NCBI GenBank assembly: GCA_964463135.1
Contig: CAYXBA010000011.1
Coordinates: 1-64,000 of the forward strand
Source of the DNA: UBA6898 sp964463135
Lineage (GTDB): Bacteria; Nitrospirota; Thermodesulfovibrionia; Thermodesulfovibrionales; UBA6898
DNA length: 64,000 bases
Reading direction: 5' to 3'
This document shows positions 34,038 through 44,300 of this stretch, in pieces. The notes beneath the pieces are model-generated. The model was not told where the DNA came from. It ran no database searches and was given only the letters and a program-made list of their open reading frames with translations. Made by a program: the position numbers and the translations under genes. Numbering within the stretch: position 1 is the stretch's first letter; each line of letters begins with the position of its first letter.

Positions 34038-36374
34038 ATGAGCAGATTGAACAGCATACATGACCTGATAACGCTGAGAAGCCAGTTGAAGGAAGAGACC
34101 TTTACCGCCGACAAGAACAGGGTGAGGATATGCTGCGGCACTGCCTGCGTTGCTTCCGGGTCCAAAAAACTGGTGAAGGAACTCGAGGCGGAGTCAGCAG
34201 GGAAGGGCATAGAGCTCGAGGTCGTAAAGACCGGATGCCAGGGACTCTGTCAGAAAGGCCCGGTAATGAGCGTCGAGCCTCACGGCTTTTTCTATCAGAA
34301 GGTGAAACCGGATGATGCGAAAAATCTTATCGCGCATACTTTTTCTGCCGGGACATCGCTGCGGTCCCTTCTGTACAGGGATTCGATCATGACCAGTCCT
34401 GTTGAAGAGGTCGAGAATGTCCCGTTCTATAAGAAGCAGCTCAGGATTGCCCTGAGGAACAATGGCAGGATAGACCCGAACAATATTTATCATTATCTCG
34501 CAGTCGGCGGGTACAGTGCTGCTGAAAAGATGTTCGGCTCCATGTCCTCTGACAGCGTTCTGCACGAGATAGACCGGGCGAACCTGAGAGGCAGGGGCGG
34601 CGCAGGCTTCCCTGCCGGCAAGAAGTGGGCCCATACGAACAAATCTCCGGAAAAGACCCGGTTTGTCATCGCCAACGGTGATGAAGGAGACCCCGGCGCC
34701 TTTATGGACAGGGCGATCATGGAGGGCGATCCGCACAGCCTTCTTGAAGGCATGCTCGTCTGCGCCTATGCACTCAAGGCACACTACGGTTTTATCTACG
34801 TAAGGCATGAATATCCCCTTGCGGTGAAGAACCTGAAATTGGCTATAAAACAGGCAGAGGACCTGGGCCTGCTCGGCGAGAACATCCTCGGGACAGGGTT
34901 TGATTTTATCGTTGATATCAGAGAGGGTGCAGGCGCGTTTGTCTGCGGCGAGTCGACCGCCCTGGTCGCATCGATCGAAGGTGAGAGGGGATTCCCGCGG
35001 CCGCGGCCTCCGAGGCTTTCCGAGGTTGGCGGAGGGCTCTGGGGGTACCCGAGCAACCTGAACAATATCGAGACCTATGCCTGTATGCCCCCGATCATTG
35101 AGAAGGGCGCTGACTGGTTCCTGGGTATCGGCACCACCACATCGCCGGGCACAAAGGTCTTTGCATTGACCGGCAAGGTGAAGAACACCGGGCTTGTTGA
35201 AGTGCCGATGGGGACAACGCTGCGGGAGATCATTTTTGATATCGGCGGCGGCATCCTCGATAACAAGGAATTCAAGGCAATCCAGACCGGAGGGCCTTCA
35301 GGCGGATGTCTGCCGGCTGCCCAGCTTGATCTGCCGGTCGATTTTGATTCGCTGTACCGGGTCGGTTCCATGATGGGATCGGGCGGCATGGTTGTGCTGG
35401 ATGAAGAGACCTGTATGGTCGATGTTGCAAAATATTTTCTCTCCTTTACCCAGTCAGAATCATGCGGAAAGTGTCCTCCCTGCAGGGTCGGCACGTACCA
35501 GATGCTGCAGATCCTGGAGCGGATCACGACCGGCCATGGTGAGCATGGCGACATTCAGCGCCTGATCGATCTTGGGAAACTTATCCAGAAGGGCTCGCTC
35601 TGCGGCCTTGGACAGAGCGCTCCCAATCCTGTTCTCAGCACGATCAAATATTTCAGGCATGAGTATGAAGAGCATATCTATGACAATTACTGCAGGTCGA
35701 ATGTCTGCAGCAACACCGGTATCTTCCTGATCCATCAGCCTGACTGCATCCGCTGCGGTCTCTGCAAGCAGGCCTGTGCCTTTGACGCGGTGAAGGAGAC
35801 GAGGGACATTTACACGATCGACCGCCAGTACTGCACCAAGTGCAAGGCCTGCTATACGGTCTGCCCTGTCGGCGCGGTCAAGATCAAGAAACAGAGCGTA
35901 GTAAAACTGGAAGAGCAGTTCAGGGTTCCTACGGATAAATTAGAGGTCCTTGAAAGGAGGGCGAAGATGACACTGAAGGATGTATTAAGTTCGAAGCCGA
36001 TGAAGGTCTTTACCTGTAAAAAAGACTGCAAGCTTGCAGATGCGGTGACGCTCATGGACGGCAACAACATCGGTTCTCTGCTGGTTGTCGACGATAAGGA
36101 GAACCTCCTCGGTATATTCACCGAGAGGGACATCATGCACTGCTTTGCCAAGAAGGTCGCGATGAACGATGAACTCATGGGCAATGTCATGACACCGAAT
36201 CCGCTGACACTCGATTCATCGGTCGATATCGCGGTCGCCGTGCAGCTTATGTCGGACAAGAAGATCAGGCATCTCCCTGTGACCGAGGATGAGAAGATCG
36301 CCGGCATGATCAACTACCGGGACCTTGTTTCCTATCTGCTCCCTGAGGTTATTTACATGGCAGAGGATATGTAA
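34038..36374 (+). CDS. nuoF: NuoF/HydB-like flavoprotein subunit fused to CBS domains
   Basis: 778 residues. Order: an N-terminal thioredoxin-like 2Fe-2S domain (RICCGTAC ... GCQGLC, about 25-90); the FMN/NADH domain (RGRGGAGFPAGKKW, GAGAFVCGES); an SLBB domain; the NuoF 4Fe-4S site (SCGKCPPCRVG plus SLCGLG); two ferredoxin 4Fe-4S motifs (CIRCGLCKQAC, CTKCKACYTVC); and a pair of CBS domains from residue 644 to the end. The first part is typical of bifurcating hydrogenase or formate dehydrogenase subunits; the CBS tail is not. An AAAGGAGG box sits 6 bases before the in-frame ATG at 35967, so a free CBS protein may also be made. Confidence 0.92.
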   Translation: MSRLNSIHDLITLRSQLKEETFTADKNRVRICCGTACVASGSKKLVKELEAESAGKGIELEVVKTGCQGLCQKGPVMSVEPHGFFYQKVKPDDAKNLIAHTFSAGTSLRSLLYRDSIMTSPVEEVENVPFYKKQLRIALRNNGRIDPNNIYHYLAVGGYSAAEKMFGSMSSDSVLHEIDRANLRGRGGAGFPAGKKWAHTNKSPEKTRFVIANGDEGDPGAFMDRAIMEGDPHSLLEGMLVCAYALKAHYGFIYVRHEYPLAVKNLKLAIKQAEDLGLLGENILGTGFDFIVDIREGAGAFVCGESTALVASIEGERGFPRPRPPRLSEVGGGLWGYPSNLNNIETYACMPPIIEKGADWFLGIGTTTSPGTKVFALTGKVKNTGLVEVPMGTTLREIIFDIGGGILDNKEFKAIQTGGPSGGCLPAAQLDLPVDFDSLYRVGSMMGSGGMVVLDEETCMVDVAKYFLSFTQSESCGKCPPCRVGTYQMLQILERITTGHGEHGDIQRLIDLGKLIQKGSLCGLGQSAPNPVLSTIKYFRHEYEEHIYDNYCRSNVCSNTGIFLIHQPDCIRCGLCKQACAFDAVKETRDIYTIDRQYCTKCKACYTVCPVGAVKIKKQSVVKLEEQFRVPTDKLEVLERRAKMTLKDVLSSKPMKVFTCKKDCKLADAVTLMDGNNIGSLLVVDDKENLLGIFTERDIMHCFAKKVAMNDELMGNVMTPNPLTLDSSVDIAVAVQLMSDKKIRHLPVTEDEKIAGMINYRDLVSYLLPEVIYMAEDM
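35953..35969 (+). promoter_or_regulatory. internal Shine-Dalgarno and ATG before the CBS domains
   Basis: AAAGGAGG, a 6-base spacer and ATG lie in frame inside the NuoF-like gene, exactly at the boundary between the ferredoxin part and the CBS pair. Initiation here would give a 135-residue protein of CBS domains only. Confidence 0.6.
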
Positions 36375-36387
36375 CGGGGTAACCACC

Positions 36388-36978
36388 ATGACAGAACCGA
36401 TAAAAGAACCAAAAGTAGAAGATATAAAGACCGCGGCAGAGGAGAAGGCCTGTCCTGTCCAGAAGGCCCTGTACTTTGTGACCGAATTCCTGGCAGGACC
36501 GATGTGCGGCAGATGCTTTCCCTGTGCTATGGGCAGTTATGAGGCCAGGATTCGTCTCCAGAACCTGGTAGACGGAAAAGGTGTCGAGGCTGATCTCCGT
36601 GCATTGAAAAGGATCGCAACGGACATGATCGAGGCCTCCTTCTGCAAGAAGGGCAAAGACACCGGAAAGTTCATTCTTGACTGGATGGCGACCGATGTAT
36701 ACCAGGAGCATGCTGAAGGCAGGTGCCCTGACATGCAGTGTGCCAGCCTCATCGAATACCGCATCCTTCCGGAGAAGTGCACCTTATGCGGTGACTGCAA
36801 GGATGTCTGCAAGGACCTGGCGATATTCGGCGAGAAGAGAAAGGCTTACAAGTCAGGCTATTTACCGTTCGAGATACGGCAGAAGCGCTGCACCCGCTGC
36901 GGTGAATGCATCAAGGTCTGTCCTGCTGAAGCGATCATACTTGTTGCTGCAAATGCAAAAGAGCCTGTTGGCGTTTAG
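36388..36978 (+). CDS. iron-sulfur protein: NuoF-type 4Fe-4S domain plus two ferredoxin clusters
   Basis: 196 residues from ATG 36388 (the frame is open upstream but overlaps nuoF). Residues 40-46 (CGRCFPC) and the later SFCKKGK resemble the C-terminal 4Fe-4S domain of NuoF, here without its flavin domain. Two ferredoxin motifs follow (CTLCGDCKDVC, CTRCGECIKVCP). It is probably an electron-transfer subunit of the Nuo-like complex. Located 13 bases after nuoF and 33 before nuoG. I do not recognise a named family. Confidence 0.82.
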   Translation: MTEPIKEPKVEDIKTAAEEKACPVQKALYFVTEFLAGPMCGRCFPCAMGSYEARIRLQNLVDGKGVEADLRALKRIATDMIEASFCKKGKDTGKFILDWMATDVYQEHAEGRCPDMQCASLIEYRILPEKCTLCGDCKDVCKDLAIFGEKRKAYKSGYLPFEIRQKRCTRCGECIKVCPAEAIILVAANAKEPVGV

Positions 36979-37011
36979 AAACCAAGAGTTTATTTTTTTA
37001 CGGAGGTCTCA

Positions 37012-39030
37012 ATGGCTAAGACAATTAATCTGACGATAGATAACCGGGCGGTACAGGTCGACGAAGGGACGAACCTCATCGATGCCGCAGCAGCGGCCGG
37101 CGTGCATATCCCGAATCTCTGCTACATGAAGGGCATGAAGGGCATCGGCGCATGCAGGCTCTGCCAGGTCGAGGTCGAGGGCATGAAGGCCCCACTGATC
37201 GCCTGCACCTCAAGGGCGCGGGAAGGCATGGTCGTCAGGACCGATACCGAGGCAGTGCAGGAGACAAGAAAGTTCGTTATCGACCTCATCCTTTCGATGC
37301 ATCCCCTTGACTGCATGACCTGCACCAAGGCCGGTGTCTGCAATCTGCAGAAATACGCATATGATTTTGAACTGAAGGAATCGACGTTCACCCGCAAGAA
37401 GTTCGGATACCCGATCGATTCGGCGAACCCGTTCATCAAGCGCGACCCTGACTACTGTGTGCTCTGCGGCAGATGTGTAAGGATATGCAGGCACCAGGGC
37501 ACTGAGGTCCTTGATTTCAACGGCAGAGGCGTCGGCTCCCGTGTTGTTACCGCCCAGGACAAGCCGCTTCAGGAGTCCTCCTGCACGTTCTGCGGAAGCT
37601 GCGTGGATGTCTGTCCTGTCAATGCGCTGCTTGAGGCTGACCGCTGGAGAAAGGGCCGGGAATGGGAATACGAAAAGACGTCTTCTGTCTGTGTTTCCTG
37701 CGGAAGCGGCTGCAGTATAACGGTCAGCAAAAAAGACGGCAGTGTGATAAAGATCAACAGCGGTTCTCCTGACGGCAGCATTGAGCGCACCATATGCGCG
37801 ATCGGAAGGTTCGGTTTTGACAGCCTGTACAGCGAGATGCGCGTCACCAAGCCGATGAAGCGGGTCGGCAGCGAACTGCAGGAGACGACATGGGAGGATG
37901 CGACAAAGATCGTGGCTGACCAGTTGAAGGCTGCCGGTGAAGATGCCGCATTCGTTTCAACCGGCGCGATCCTGAATGAGGACGCAGCCTTGCTGAAGAA
38001 ACTCGCCGATGGTCTGAAGGCGAAGAATATTGACTCAACCGTCAGCCTCTATTCCGGGTATGATGCGATGAAGAGCGGCGGCGCTGATCTCGAAGAGGCG
38101 GATCTGATCGTTCTTGCAGGCATTGCGCCTGACCAGTGGAACCGGGTATTGCCTGCCCTTGACGCTGCAGTGCGGAAGAGAGTGAATAATGGTGCAAAAC
38201 TTATCGTCATCAACTCGGGCGAACCGAAGATCGGATCAAAGGCCTCAGTTTTCCTCAACGGCGATGAGGTCAAGATGCTGATGGAACTCGGCCAGGCTGT
38301 CATATCAAAGGGCACAAAGGCCCCCAAGGAAATGGTGGAGGCCCTGGCCCCGGTCAATCCTTCGGATAATGCCATGACTGCAGCGGACCTGTTCCTTGCT
38401 GCCAAGACGCCGGTGGTCCTTGCTGCTCCATCCCTGTACAAGGCAGCAGCTAACCTTGCGCTGATCAAGGGCGATGCAGTTGCGGTCCCCCTTGAAGCGA
38501 ATGCAAAAGGTGTGGTCGCCATGGGCATGACCTCAAGCGGTAAAAAGTTCAGTGATATTATTGCATCATCGTCCAAGGCCCTGTATGTGGTCGGAGAAAT
38601 ACCGCTCAGCACGCGGCCTGATACGGGTTTCCTTGTGGTCCAGACTTCTCATCTGTCCGAACTCGCAGCGCAGGCAGATGTGGTCCTTCCTGCGACCCCT
38701 GTGCTCGAATCTGAAGGTACGATTATTGACTGGCTCGGCAGGATCAAACAGGTCAACAGGGCATGCGTTTCAGCCGGATCAGCAAAACAGAACGGCGAGA
38801 TCTTCATGGCTGTTGCCGAGGCCATGGGCTCAGCGATCAAGCCGGTGAAGGATGCTGATGTCAAGAAGGCGGCAAAGACAAAGGCGAAGGTTTCTTTCAG
38901 CGCCTTTAAGAAAGACGCAGGGCATGATATTGATGCAGAGAAGCTCATGGATGATACGAACAAGATGACCGTGAACGGCTCAAGGCTTCTCTGGCTCAAG
39001 GAGCTGGACGCCTGCTCAGTTACCGCTTAA
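37012..39030 (+). CDS. nuoG: NuoG-like subunit with degenerate molybdopterin-oxidoreductase domain
   Basis: 672 residues. 2Fe-2S plant-type ferredoxin domain (C37, C48, C51, C65); His-Cys 4Fe-4S (H97, C101, C104, C110); two 4Fe-4S motifs (C149-C159, C191-C201); then a further 4Fe-4S (C227-x2-C230-x3-C234, later Cys near 262) leading a molybdopterin-oxidoreductase-like domain (about 225-640). No catalytic Cys/Sec region of formate dehydrogenase and no H-cluster is seen, so it is a wiring subunit. Ribosome binding site GGAGG. A terminator follows. Confidence 0.9.
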   Translation: MAKTINLTIDNRAVQVDEGTNLIDAAAAAGVHIPNLCYMKGMKGIGACRLCQVEVEGMKAPLIACTSRAREGMVVRTDTEAVQETRKFVIDLILSMHPLDCMTCTKAGVCNLQKYAYDFELKESTFTRKKFGYPIDSANPFIKRDPDYCVLCGRCVRICRHQGTEVLDFNGRGVGSRVVTAQDKPLQESSCTFCGSCVDVCPVNALLEADRWRKGREWEYEKTSSVCVSCGSGCSITVSKKDGSVIKINSGSPDGSIERTICAIGRFGFDSLYSEMRVTKPMKRVGSELQETTWEDATKIVADQLKAAGEDAAFVSTGAILNEDAALLKKLADGLKAKNIDSTVSLYSGYDAMKSGGADLEEADLIVLAGIAPDQWNRVLPALDAAVRKRVNNGAKLIVINSGEPKIGSKASVFLNGDEVKMLMELGQAVISKGTKAPKEMVEALAPVNPSDNAMTAADLFLAAKTPVVLAAPSLYKAAANLALIKGDAVAVPLEANAKGVVAMGMTSSGKKFSDIIASSSKALYVVGEIPLSTRPDTGFLVVQTSHLSELAAQADVVLPATPVLESEGTIIDWLGRIKQVNRACVSAGSAKQNGEIFMAVAEAMGSAIKPVKDADVKKAAKTKAKVSFSAFKKDAGHDIDAEKLMDDTNKMTVNGSRLLWLKELDACSVTA

Positions 39031-39044
39031 TCTTTTGGTTGCAA

Positions 39045-39077
39045 AAAAGGCGCGCCCGAAAGGACGCGCCTTTTTTT
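39045..39077 (+). terminator. rho-independent terminator of the nuo-like operon
   Basis: The stem GGCGCGCCC / GGACGCGCC has a GAAA loop and one mismatch, with A run before and seven T after. It lies 15 bases after the nuoG-like stop. Confidence 0.92.
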
Positions 39078-39196
39078 ATATCTGCATGATATTTCCCAAA
39101 TCGTGAAACATACCTTTCAGGCCGTATGCTGTGACTTCATAGCTCTGTTTCGGGTAAAATGTTCAGAAATATAGACTTTGGGGTGAGGAGCGTATT

Positions 39197-40261
39197 ATGA
39201 GCAGAGGCATCACTATTCTTGGAATTATCCTGCTATTTTCCGTAAGTTCATCGGCGCATGCCTATGACGAGACGTATGAAAAGGCAGTGAAACATTATAA
39301 GAGCGGGGAGTATAAGCGCGCAATCCCCTATCTTGAGAATTATGCTCTTCAGAAACCTGACCCTGCAGTCTATTACATGCTCGGTTATGCCTATTATCAG
39401 CTCAAGAACTTTGATCGCTCAAAATACTATTTTGACCAGGCGTATCTGCTTGATCCGGGGTTTACATCTGACCGCGTCCCTGCTCATGCAGGACTGTCGC
39501 GCGATGATCAGGGGCTTATTCATGAGGCGCTGGAGTTGTCCGGTGCAAAGAAACAGATGGAGAACTATGCGGTTATACTGAGCAACACGCTGCCCCAGCT
39601 GCGGTCCGGTATGAGCGACAGAAAGCAGAAGGACGACATCCTTCTTTTCCTCAGGGACTCATACAGGATCGATAAGATATATCCACCTGTTGCAGGCACC
39701 TTCAGCGCGCGGTTCAATAAGAACTATCTGCTTTCCGTGATCCAGTGGCTCAGGTCGCCTCTCGGCAAAAAAAGCACCGCTCTCGAAGTTGCTGCCAATA
39801 TGCCGGAGCTGATGCATACAGCGGCTGCGTACCGTGAAGAATATGACCGCATTCTGGAAGGCCGCAGAGAGCGCATAAGGGACCTCGAAAAAGCGCTGCG
39901 GGCGACTGATCTGAATGTAGACATTGTTGCTGTGTCACTTTTCGAGCTGCTCAAGGGTATGCAGGCACGCATGCAAGGCAGCGGCAAGATGAATTCTGAT
40001 GAGATCGATGCACTTGTTCGCAATGTCAGGGGTGTTCCCCGGGAACAGATCACCCGGGATGTCCTGGTCACGCTTGCCTATACGTATCGAAGCCTGTCCG
40101 ATCAGGAACTCGATGATATGATCAGGTTTTATCGGTCGCCCGAAGGCAGCTGGTTTAATGACACGAGCATTGAGGCGATCAGTTCTGCCATTGGCAAGGC
40201 GTCGCGCGATATCGGCGAGAAAATGGGCAGTGCCCTTCTTACGAAACGAGTGATACTGTGA
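39197..40261 (+). CDS. secreted TPR protein with DUF2059-like C-terminal part
   Basis: 354 residues. Signal peptide to about residue 22 (SSSAHA), then two or three TPR-like helix pairs (YEKAVKHYKSGEYKRAIPYL, YYMLGYAYYQLKNFDRSKYYF) to about 100. The C-terminal 250 residues are helical; FYRSPEGSWF near 312-321, and an earlier WLRSPLGKK, resemble the repeated F-x-S/T-P-x-G motif of DUF2059 proteins. Probably periplasmic. Its role is unknown. A GAGGAG ribosome binding site is present. The next 200 bases hold no gene. Confidence 0.75.
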   Translation: MSRGITILGIILLFSVSSSAHAYDETYEKAVKHYKSGEYKRAIPYLENYALQKPDPAVYYMLGYAYYQLKNFDRSKYYFDQAYLLDPGFTSDRVPAHAGLSRDDQGLIHEALELSGAKKQMENYAVILSNTLPQLRSGMSDRKQKDDILLFLRDSYRIDKIYPPVAGTFSARFNKNYLLSVIQWLRSPLGKKSTALEVAANMPELMHTAAAYREEYDRILEGRRERIRDLEKALRATDLNVDIVAVSLFELLKGMQARMQGSGKMNSDEIDALVRNVRGVPREQITRDVLVTLAYTYRSLSDQELDDMIRFYRSPEGSWFNDTSIEAISSAIGKASRDIGEKMGSALLTKRVIL

Positions 40262-40458
40262 GGCAGAAGCAGCGTGCGGAATCCTTCCTGAAGTTAACGC
40301 AAGCGAAGCTTACAGGAACGGTGAATATTGCTGATGATAATCGACACTAAACACCTCATTCCATGTTGACCGGAGACTTGAAACGTGTTGAATGGTAGGT
40401 GAACTCAACCTATTGAAAACTTGGCGAGAGAGAGGCTTTTGATGGGCTTGCTGCTTGT

Positions 40459-41214
40459 TTACTGCTGCGCTGCCGGGGTGGAGCCGATATTCCGCGCAGG
40501 ACTTGAGTCATAGGCCTCAAGGTTCTGCTGGATCTGTTTGACGACGCTGCTGCCTATCTTTTCGGTTTCCGTCCGGAGAGAACGTTCAACAATGCCTTCT
40601 GCATGGTCAGCTTCATCCTTGTTCAGCAGGAGATACGACATCTCGCCGAACTGCTTGAGAATAACATCACGGGAATCGTCCTTTATTATCTTTACCCTGG
40701 CATGCGCACGTGCAATGATCGCGGCAACATAATTTTTCCAGAGCTCTTTCTCCATAGGGTTGAGCGCAGAATCGTCGGTCAGGGTAGGGAGCGTTACCGT
40801 TATCGTGTAGGACAGGACCGGGTCAACGATCATGAAGTCGCAATGGACCTTTTCCTGCTCCTCGTCCGGCTCAAGACTGAATGAAAAATCATAGGTCCAT
40901 CCGAGGCTCCAATCATAGGCTGATGGCTGTCGTTTTCTGGTCAGTTTGTTGCGCGGTCCGTTCTCTTCAGTTGACCTGACGATCTGGGCAAAGGTCTTGC
41001 CAAAGACAGGATAGAACTCATAATGCACGTCAGAGCGGAGCTCGATGCCCTCGGGCACGGAGTACTTTCTCATCTTCTGTGTCTGGGGAGATTGAGATCT
41101 TCTTTCTGCAACGATCCTGCCTGTCCGGTCAAAGTGCTGTGATACCTCTGCCCCGGACAGGGCTGCCAGGGCCAGCAGCATGAGACAGGCTGAAAGGACT
41201 CTGCTCATTTTCAT
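40459..41214 (-). CDS. secreted DUF922-like protein with altered metal motif
   Basis: 251 residues with a signal peptide (to about residue 22). The core (YSVPEGIELRSDVHYEFYPV ... GWTYDFSF ... VTLPTL ... LWKNYVAAIIARAHARVKI) follows the pattern of DUF922, a family of predicted secreted Zn proteases. The expected HExxH helix reads RAHARVKI and lacks the Glu and one His, so catalysis is unlikely. Probably a periplasmic binding or structural protein. It is divergently oriented from the scpA-ileS gene. Confidence 0.6.
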   Translation of the reverse strand: MKMSRVLSACLMLLALAALSGAEVSQHFDRTGRIVAERRSQSPQTQKMRKYSVPEGIELRSDVHYEFYPVFGKTFAQIVRSTEENGPRNKLTRKRQPSAYDWSLGWTYDFSFSLEPDEEQEKVHCDFMIVDPVLSYTITVTLPTLTDDSALNPMEKELWKNYVAAIIARAHARVKIIKDDSRDVILKQFGEMSYLLLNKDEADHAEGIVERSLRTETEKIGSSVVKQIQQNLEAYDSSPARNIGSTPAAQQ

Positions 41215-41276
41215 GTTCTAGGATACTACGCTTTGTTCCTGAAATCAAATGGAGGCTAATTTCCGGTTCAATTTGT

Positions 41277-41282
41277 TACAAT
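41277..41282 (+). promoter_or_regulatory. possible extended -10 of the scpA-ileS operon
   Basis: TGTTACAAT (extended -10 form) ends 42 bases before the ATG. An AAGGTGA ribosome binding site follows closer to the gene (about 41308-41314). Confidence 0.4.
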
Positions 41283-41324
41283 ATTCAATTCAAATTGACC
41301 AGTATCAAGGTGATCTGCTGAATT

Positions 41325-44300
41325 ATGGAAGACCTGTATAGCGTAAAACTGCCTGTGTTTGAAGGGCCTCTTGACCTTCTCCTGCATCTTATCCGGGAGA
41401 ACAAGGTGGATATCTATGATATTCCCATATCCCTGATCACGGGCCAGTATCTCCACTACATCGAGATGATGAAGGAGCTGGATCTCGATATCGCCGGTGA
41501 ATTCATTGTTATGGCAGCGACGCTCATCCAGATCAAATCCAGGATGATGCTCCCTGTTGACGAGGAGGCCCCTCTTGATGAGACGGAAGACCCAAGGCTA
41601 GAACTGGTCCAGAGGCTTCTCGAATATCAGGCATATAAGGACGCCGCTTCTATCCTGAAGGAAAAGGAAGACGACGCTCTTAAGATATTTACGAGGGAGA
41701 AGACCGAATTCGACGAAGAAAAAGCAGAAGAGCAGCAGGAACTCTACCTCTTCGATATTAACCTCTTTGATCTGCTCGGTGCGTTCAAGAAGATTCTGGA
41801 CAATGCCCCTCCTGAAGTCAGGACCATTACCAAGGAGACGCTTACGGTCAAGGACCGTATTATGCATATTGCCGAGATGCTTGAGACCATCGACACAATC
41901 AGGTTCGAGGACCTTTTCGCCGACACAACGAGCAGAGTGCAGCTGATCGTGACCTTTCTCGCCCTCCTTGAGCTCCTCAGGCTCGGTATGGCGAAGGTCT
42001 ATCAGGAAAAGGACTTCGGCAGCATCTGGGTCATCAATCCCCAGAAACAGGTGACCCTGCCATCAGAAGGTCCTCTGGAGCAGCCTGCGATTCAGGAATC
42101 TGCACCGGCAGAACAGTCTGTTTCACCGGCTCCGGTTCAGACGGAACCTGAACCGCAACCTCAGGAACAATCGACTGAAACTATTAATAACGATAAGGTG
42201 GTAACAAAACCGGCCATGACAAGAGACTTTAAGGACACGCTTAACCTTCCGCAGACAGATTTCCCCATGAAGGCGAACCTCGCACAGAGGGAGCCGGAGA
42301 TGCTCAAGGCATGGGATGAAAAGAATATTTATGGACAGATACAGGAGCAGAGCAGGGGCCGCAAGACCTATATCCTTCATGACGGGCCGCCCTATGCTAA
42401 CGGCAATATTCATATGGGCCATGCGCTGAACAAGATCCTGAAGGACATCATTGTCAAATACAAGACCATGAAGGGGTTTTCAGCGCCCTATGTGCCGGGA
42501 TGGGACTGCCACGGCCTGCCTATCGAGCTGCAGGTAGATAAAAATCTCGGCGACAAGAAGAACAGCGTCGGCCTCATCGAGAAAAGGCAGCTCTGCCGGG
42601 AGTATGCAGAGAAGTTCGTCGGTCTGCAGCGGGACGAGTTCAAGCGGCTGGGCGTGTTCGGCGACTGGTCGCAGCCCTATCTCACGCTGACCTATGGGTA
42701 TGAGGCCTCGATCGTCAGGGAGTTCAACCGGTTCGTGAAGAACGGTTCAGTCCACAAGAGAAAAAAACCGGTGCACTGGTGCCCCTCCTGTGTTACTGCA
42801 CTGGCGGAGGCTGAGGTCGAATACGCTGACAAGGAATCTCCGTCTGTCTTTGTGAAGTTCATGCTCGATGATGATAATGCAGCGGTCTTTTCTCCCGAGC
42901 TCAGAGGGAAGAAGGTCTTTGTGGTGATCTGGACCACCACGCCCTGGACCCTGCCGGCAAACCTTGCCCTGGCCTTCCATCCTGACCTCGAATATGCAGC
43001 GGTTGAACAGGATGGCGAGGTCTATATCGTTGCCGAAGGCAGGCGTGAGGCGCTGAAGGAGAGAATTGGTCTTAGCGGCGATGTCCTTGCTAGGAAATAC
43101 GGCAAAGACCTTGAAGGCATAGAGGCGCAGCATCCCTTTATCGACAGAAAGGCAAAGGGTGTGCTCGGTGATTTCGTTTCTCTGGAAGAAGGCACTGGCA
43201 TTGTCCATATTGCGCCGGGCCATGGCGAGGATGACTATGAGGTCGGTCTGAAATACGGCCTTGATATCTATGCTCCTGTGGATGACGGCGGCAAATTCAC
43301 GAACCAGGCCGGAGACCTTCAGGGGCAGTTCGTGTTCAAGGCGAACAGCGTGATCATTGAGACACTGACATCCCGCAACGCGCTTATAAAAGAAGAGAAG
43401 ATCACGCATTCGTACCCGCATTGCTGGCGCTGCAAGAAGGCGATCATCTTCCGTGCGACTGAGCAATGGTTCATTTCGGTCGAGCATGAGGACCTGCGCA
43501 AAAAATGCCTTGAAGAGATAGACCGGGTGAACTGGGTGCCTTCCTGGGGCAGGGACAGGATCTATAACATGGTCGCCAACAGACCGGATTGGTGCGTATC
43601 CCGCCAGCGGAGCTGGGGTGTGCCAATCACGATCATCAAGTGCAATGACTGCGGCGAGTTCGTGAAAGATGAAGCCATACTCGACAATATCGTGAGTCAT
43701 GTAGAGAAGGAAGGCGCAGACGTCTGGTTCATAAAAGAGGCGAAGGAGTTCCTTCCGCAGGGATATACCTGTAAGAAGTGCAACTCTTCGGAGTTCCGCA
43801 AGGAGATGGACATCCTTGATGTCTGGTTCGACTCCGGCGTGAGCCATGCTGCGGTTCTGGAGAACGACCCGCGGCTTTCCTGGCCTGCTGATATGTATCT
43901 CGAAGGCAGTGACCAGCACCGGGGCTGGTTCCAGAGCTCTCTTCTGGCTTCAGTCGGCACGCGGGGCGCTGCACCGTACCGGACCGTCCTGACCCATGGC
44001 TTTGTTGTGGACGGCTCAGGCAAGAAGATGTCCAAATCGCAGGGAAATGTGATAGCTCCGCAGGAGATCATCAAGAACTTCGGCGCCGAGATCCTGCGCA
44101 TATGGGTATCTGCCGAGGACTATCGCGACGACATCCGGATATCGAAAGAGATCCTGAATCGTCTTACCGAGGCGTACAGGAAGATCAGGAACACCAGCAG
44201 GTTCCTGCTGAGCAATCTTTCTGATTTTGATTACCAGGACCATTCGGGAAATCTGCAGGAGATTGATTGCTGGGCGCTCTGCCGACTCCAGGGCCTGATC

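Noticed and set aside
42747..43919. 390-residue frame antisense to ileS
   Set aside because: A shadow of the conserved IleS coding sequence with no family resemblance.
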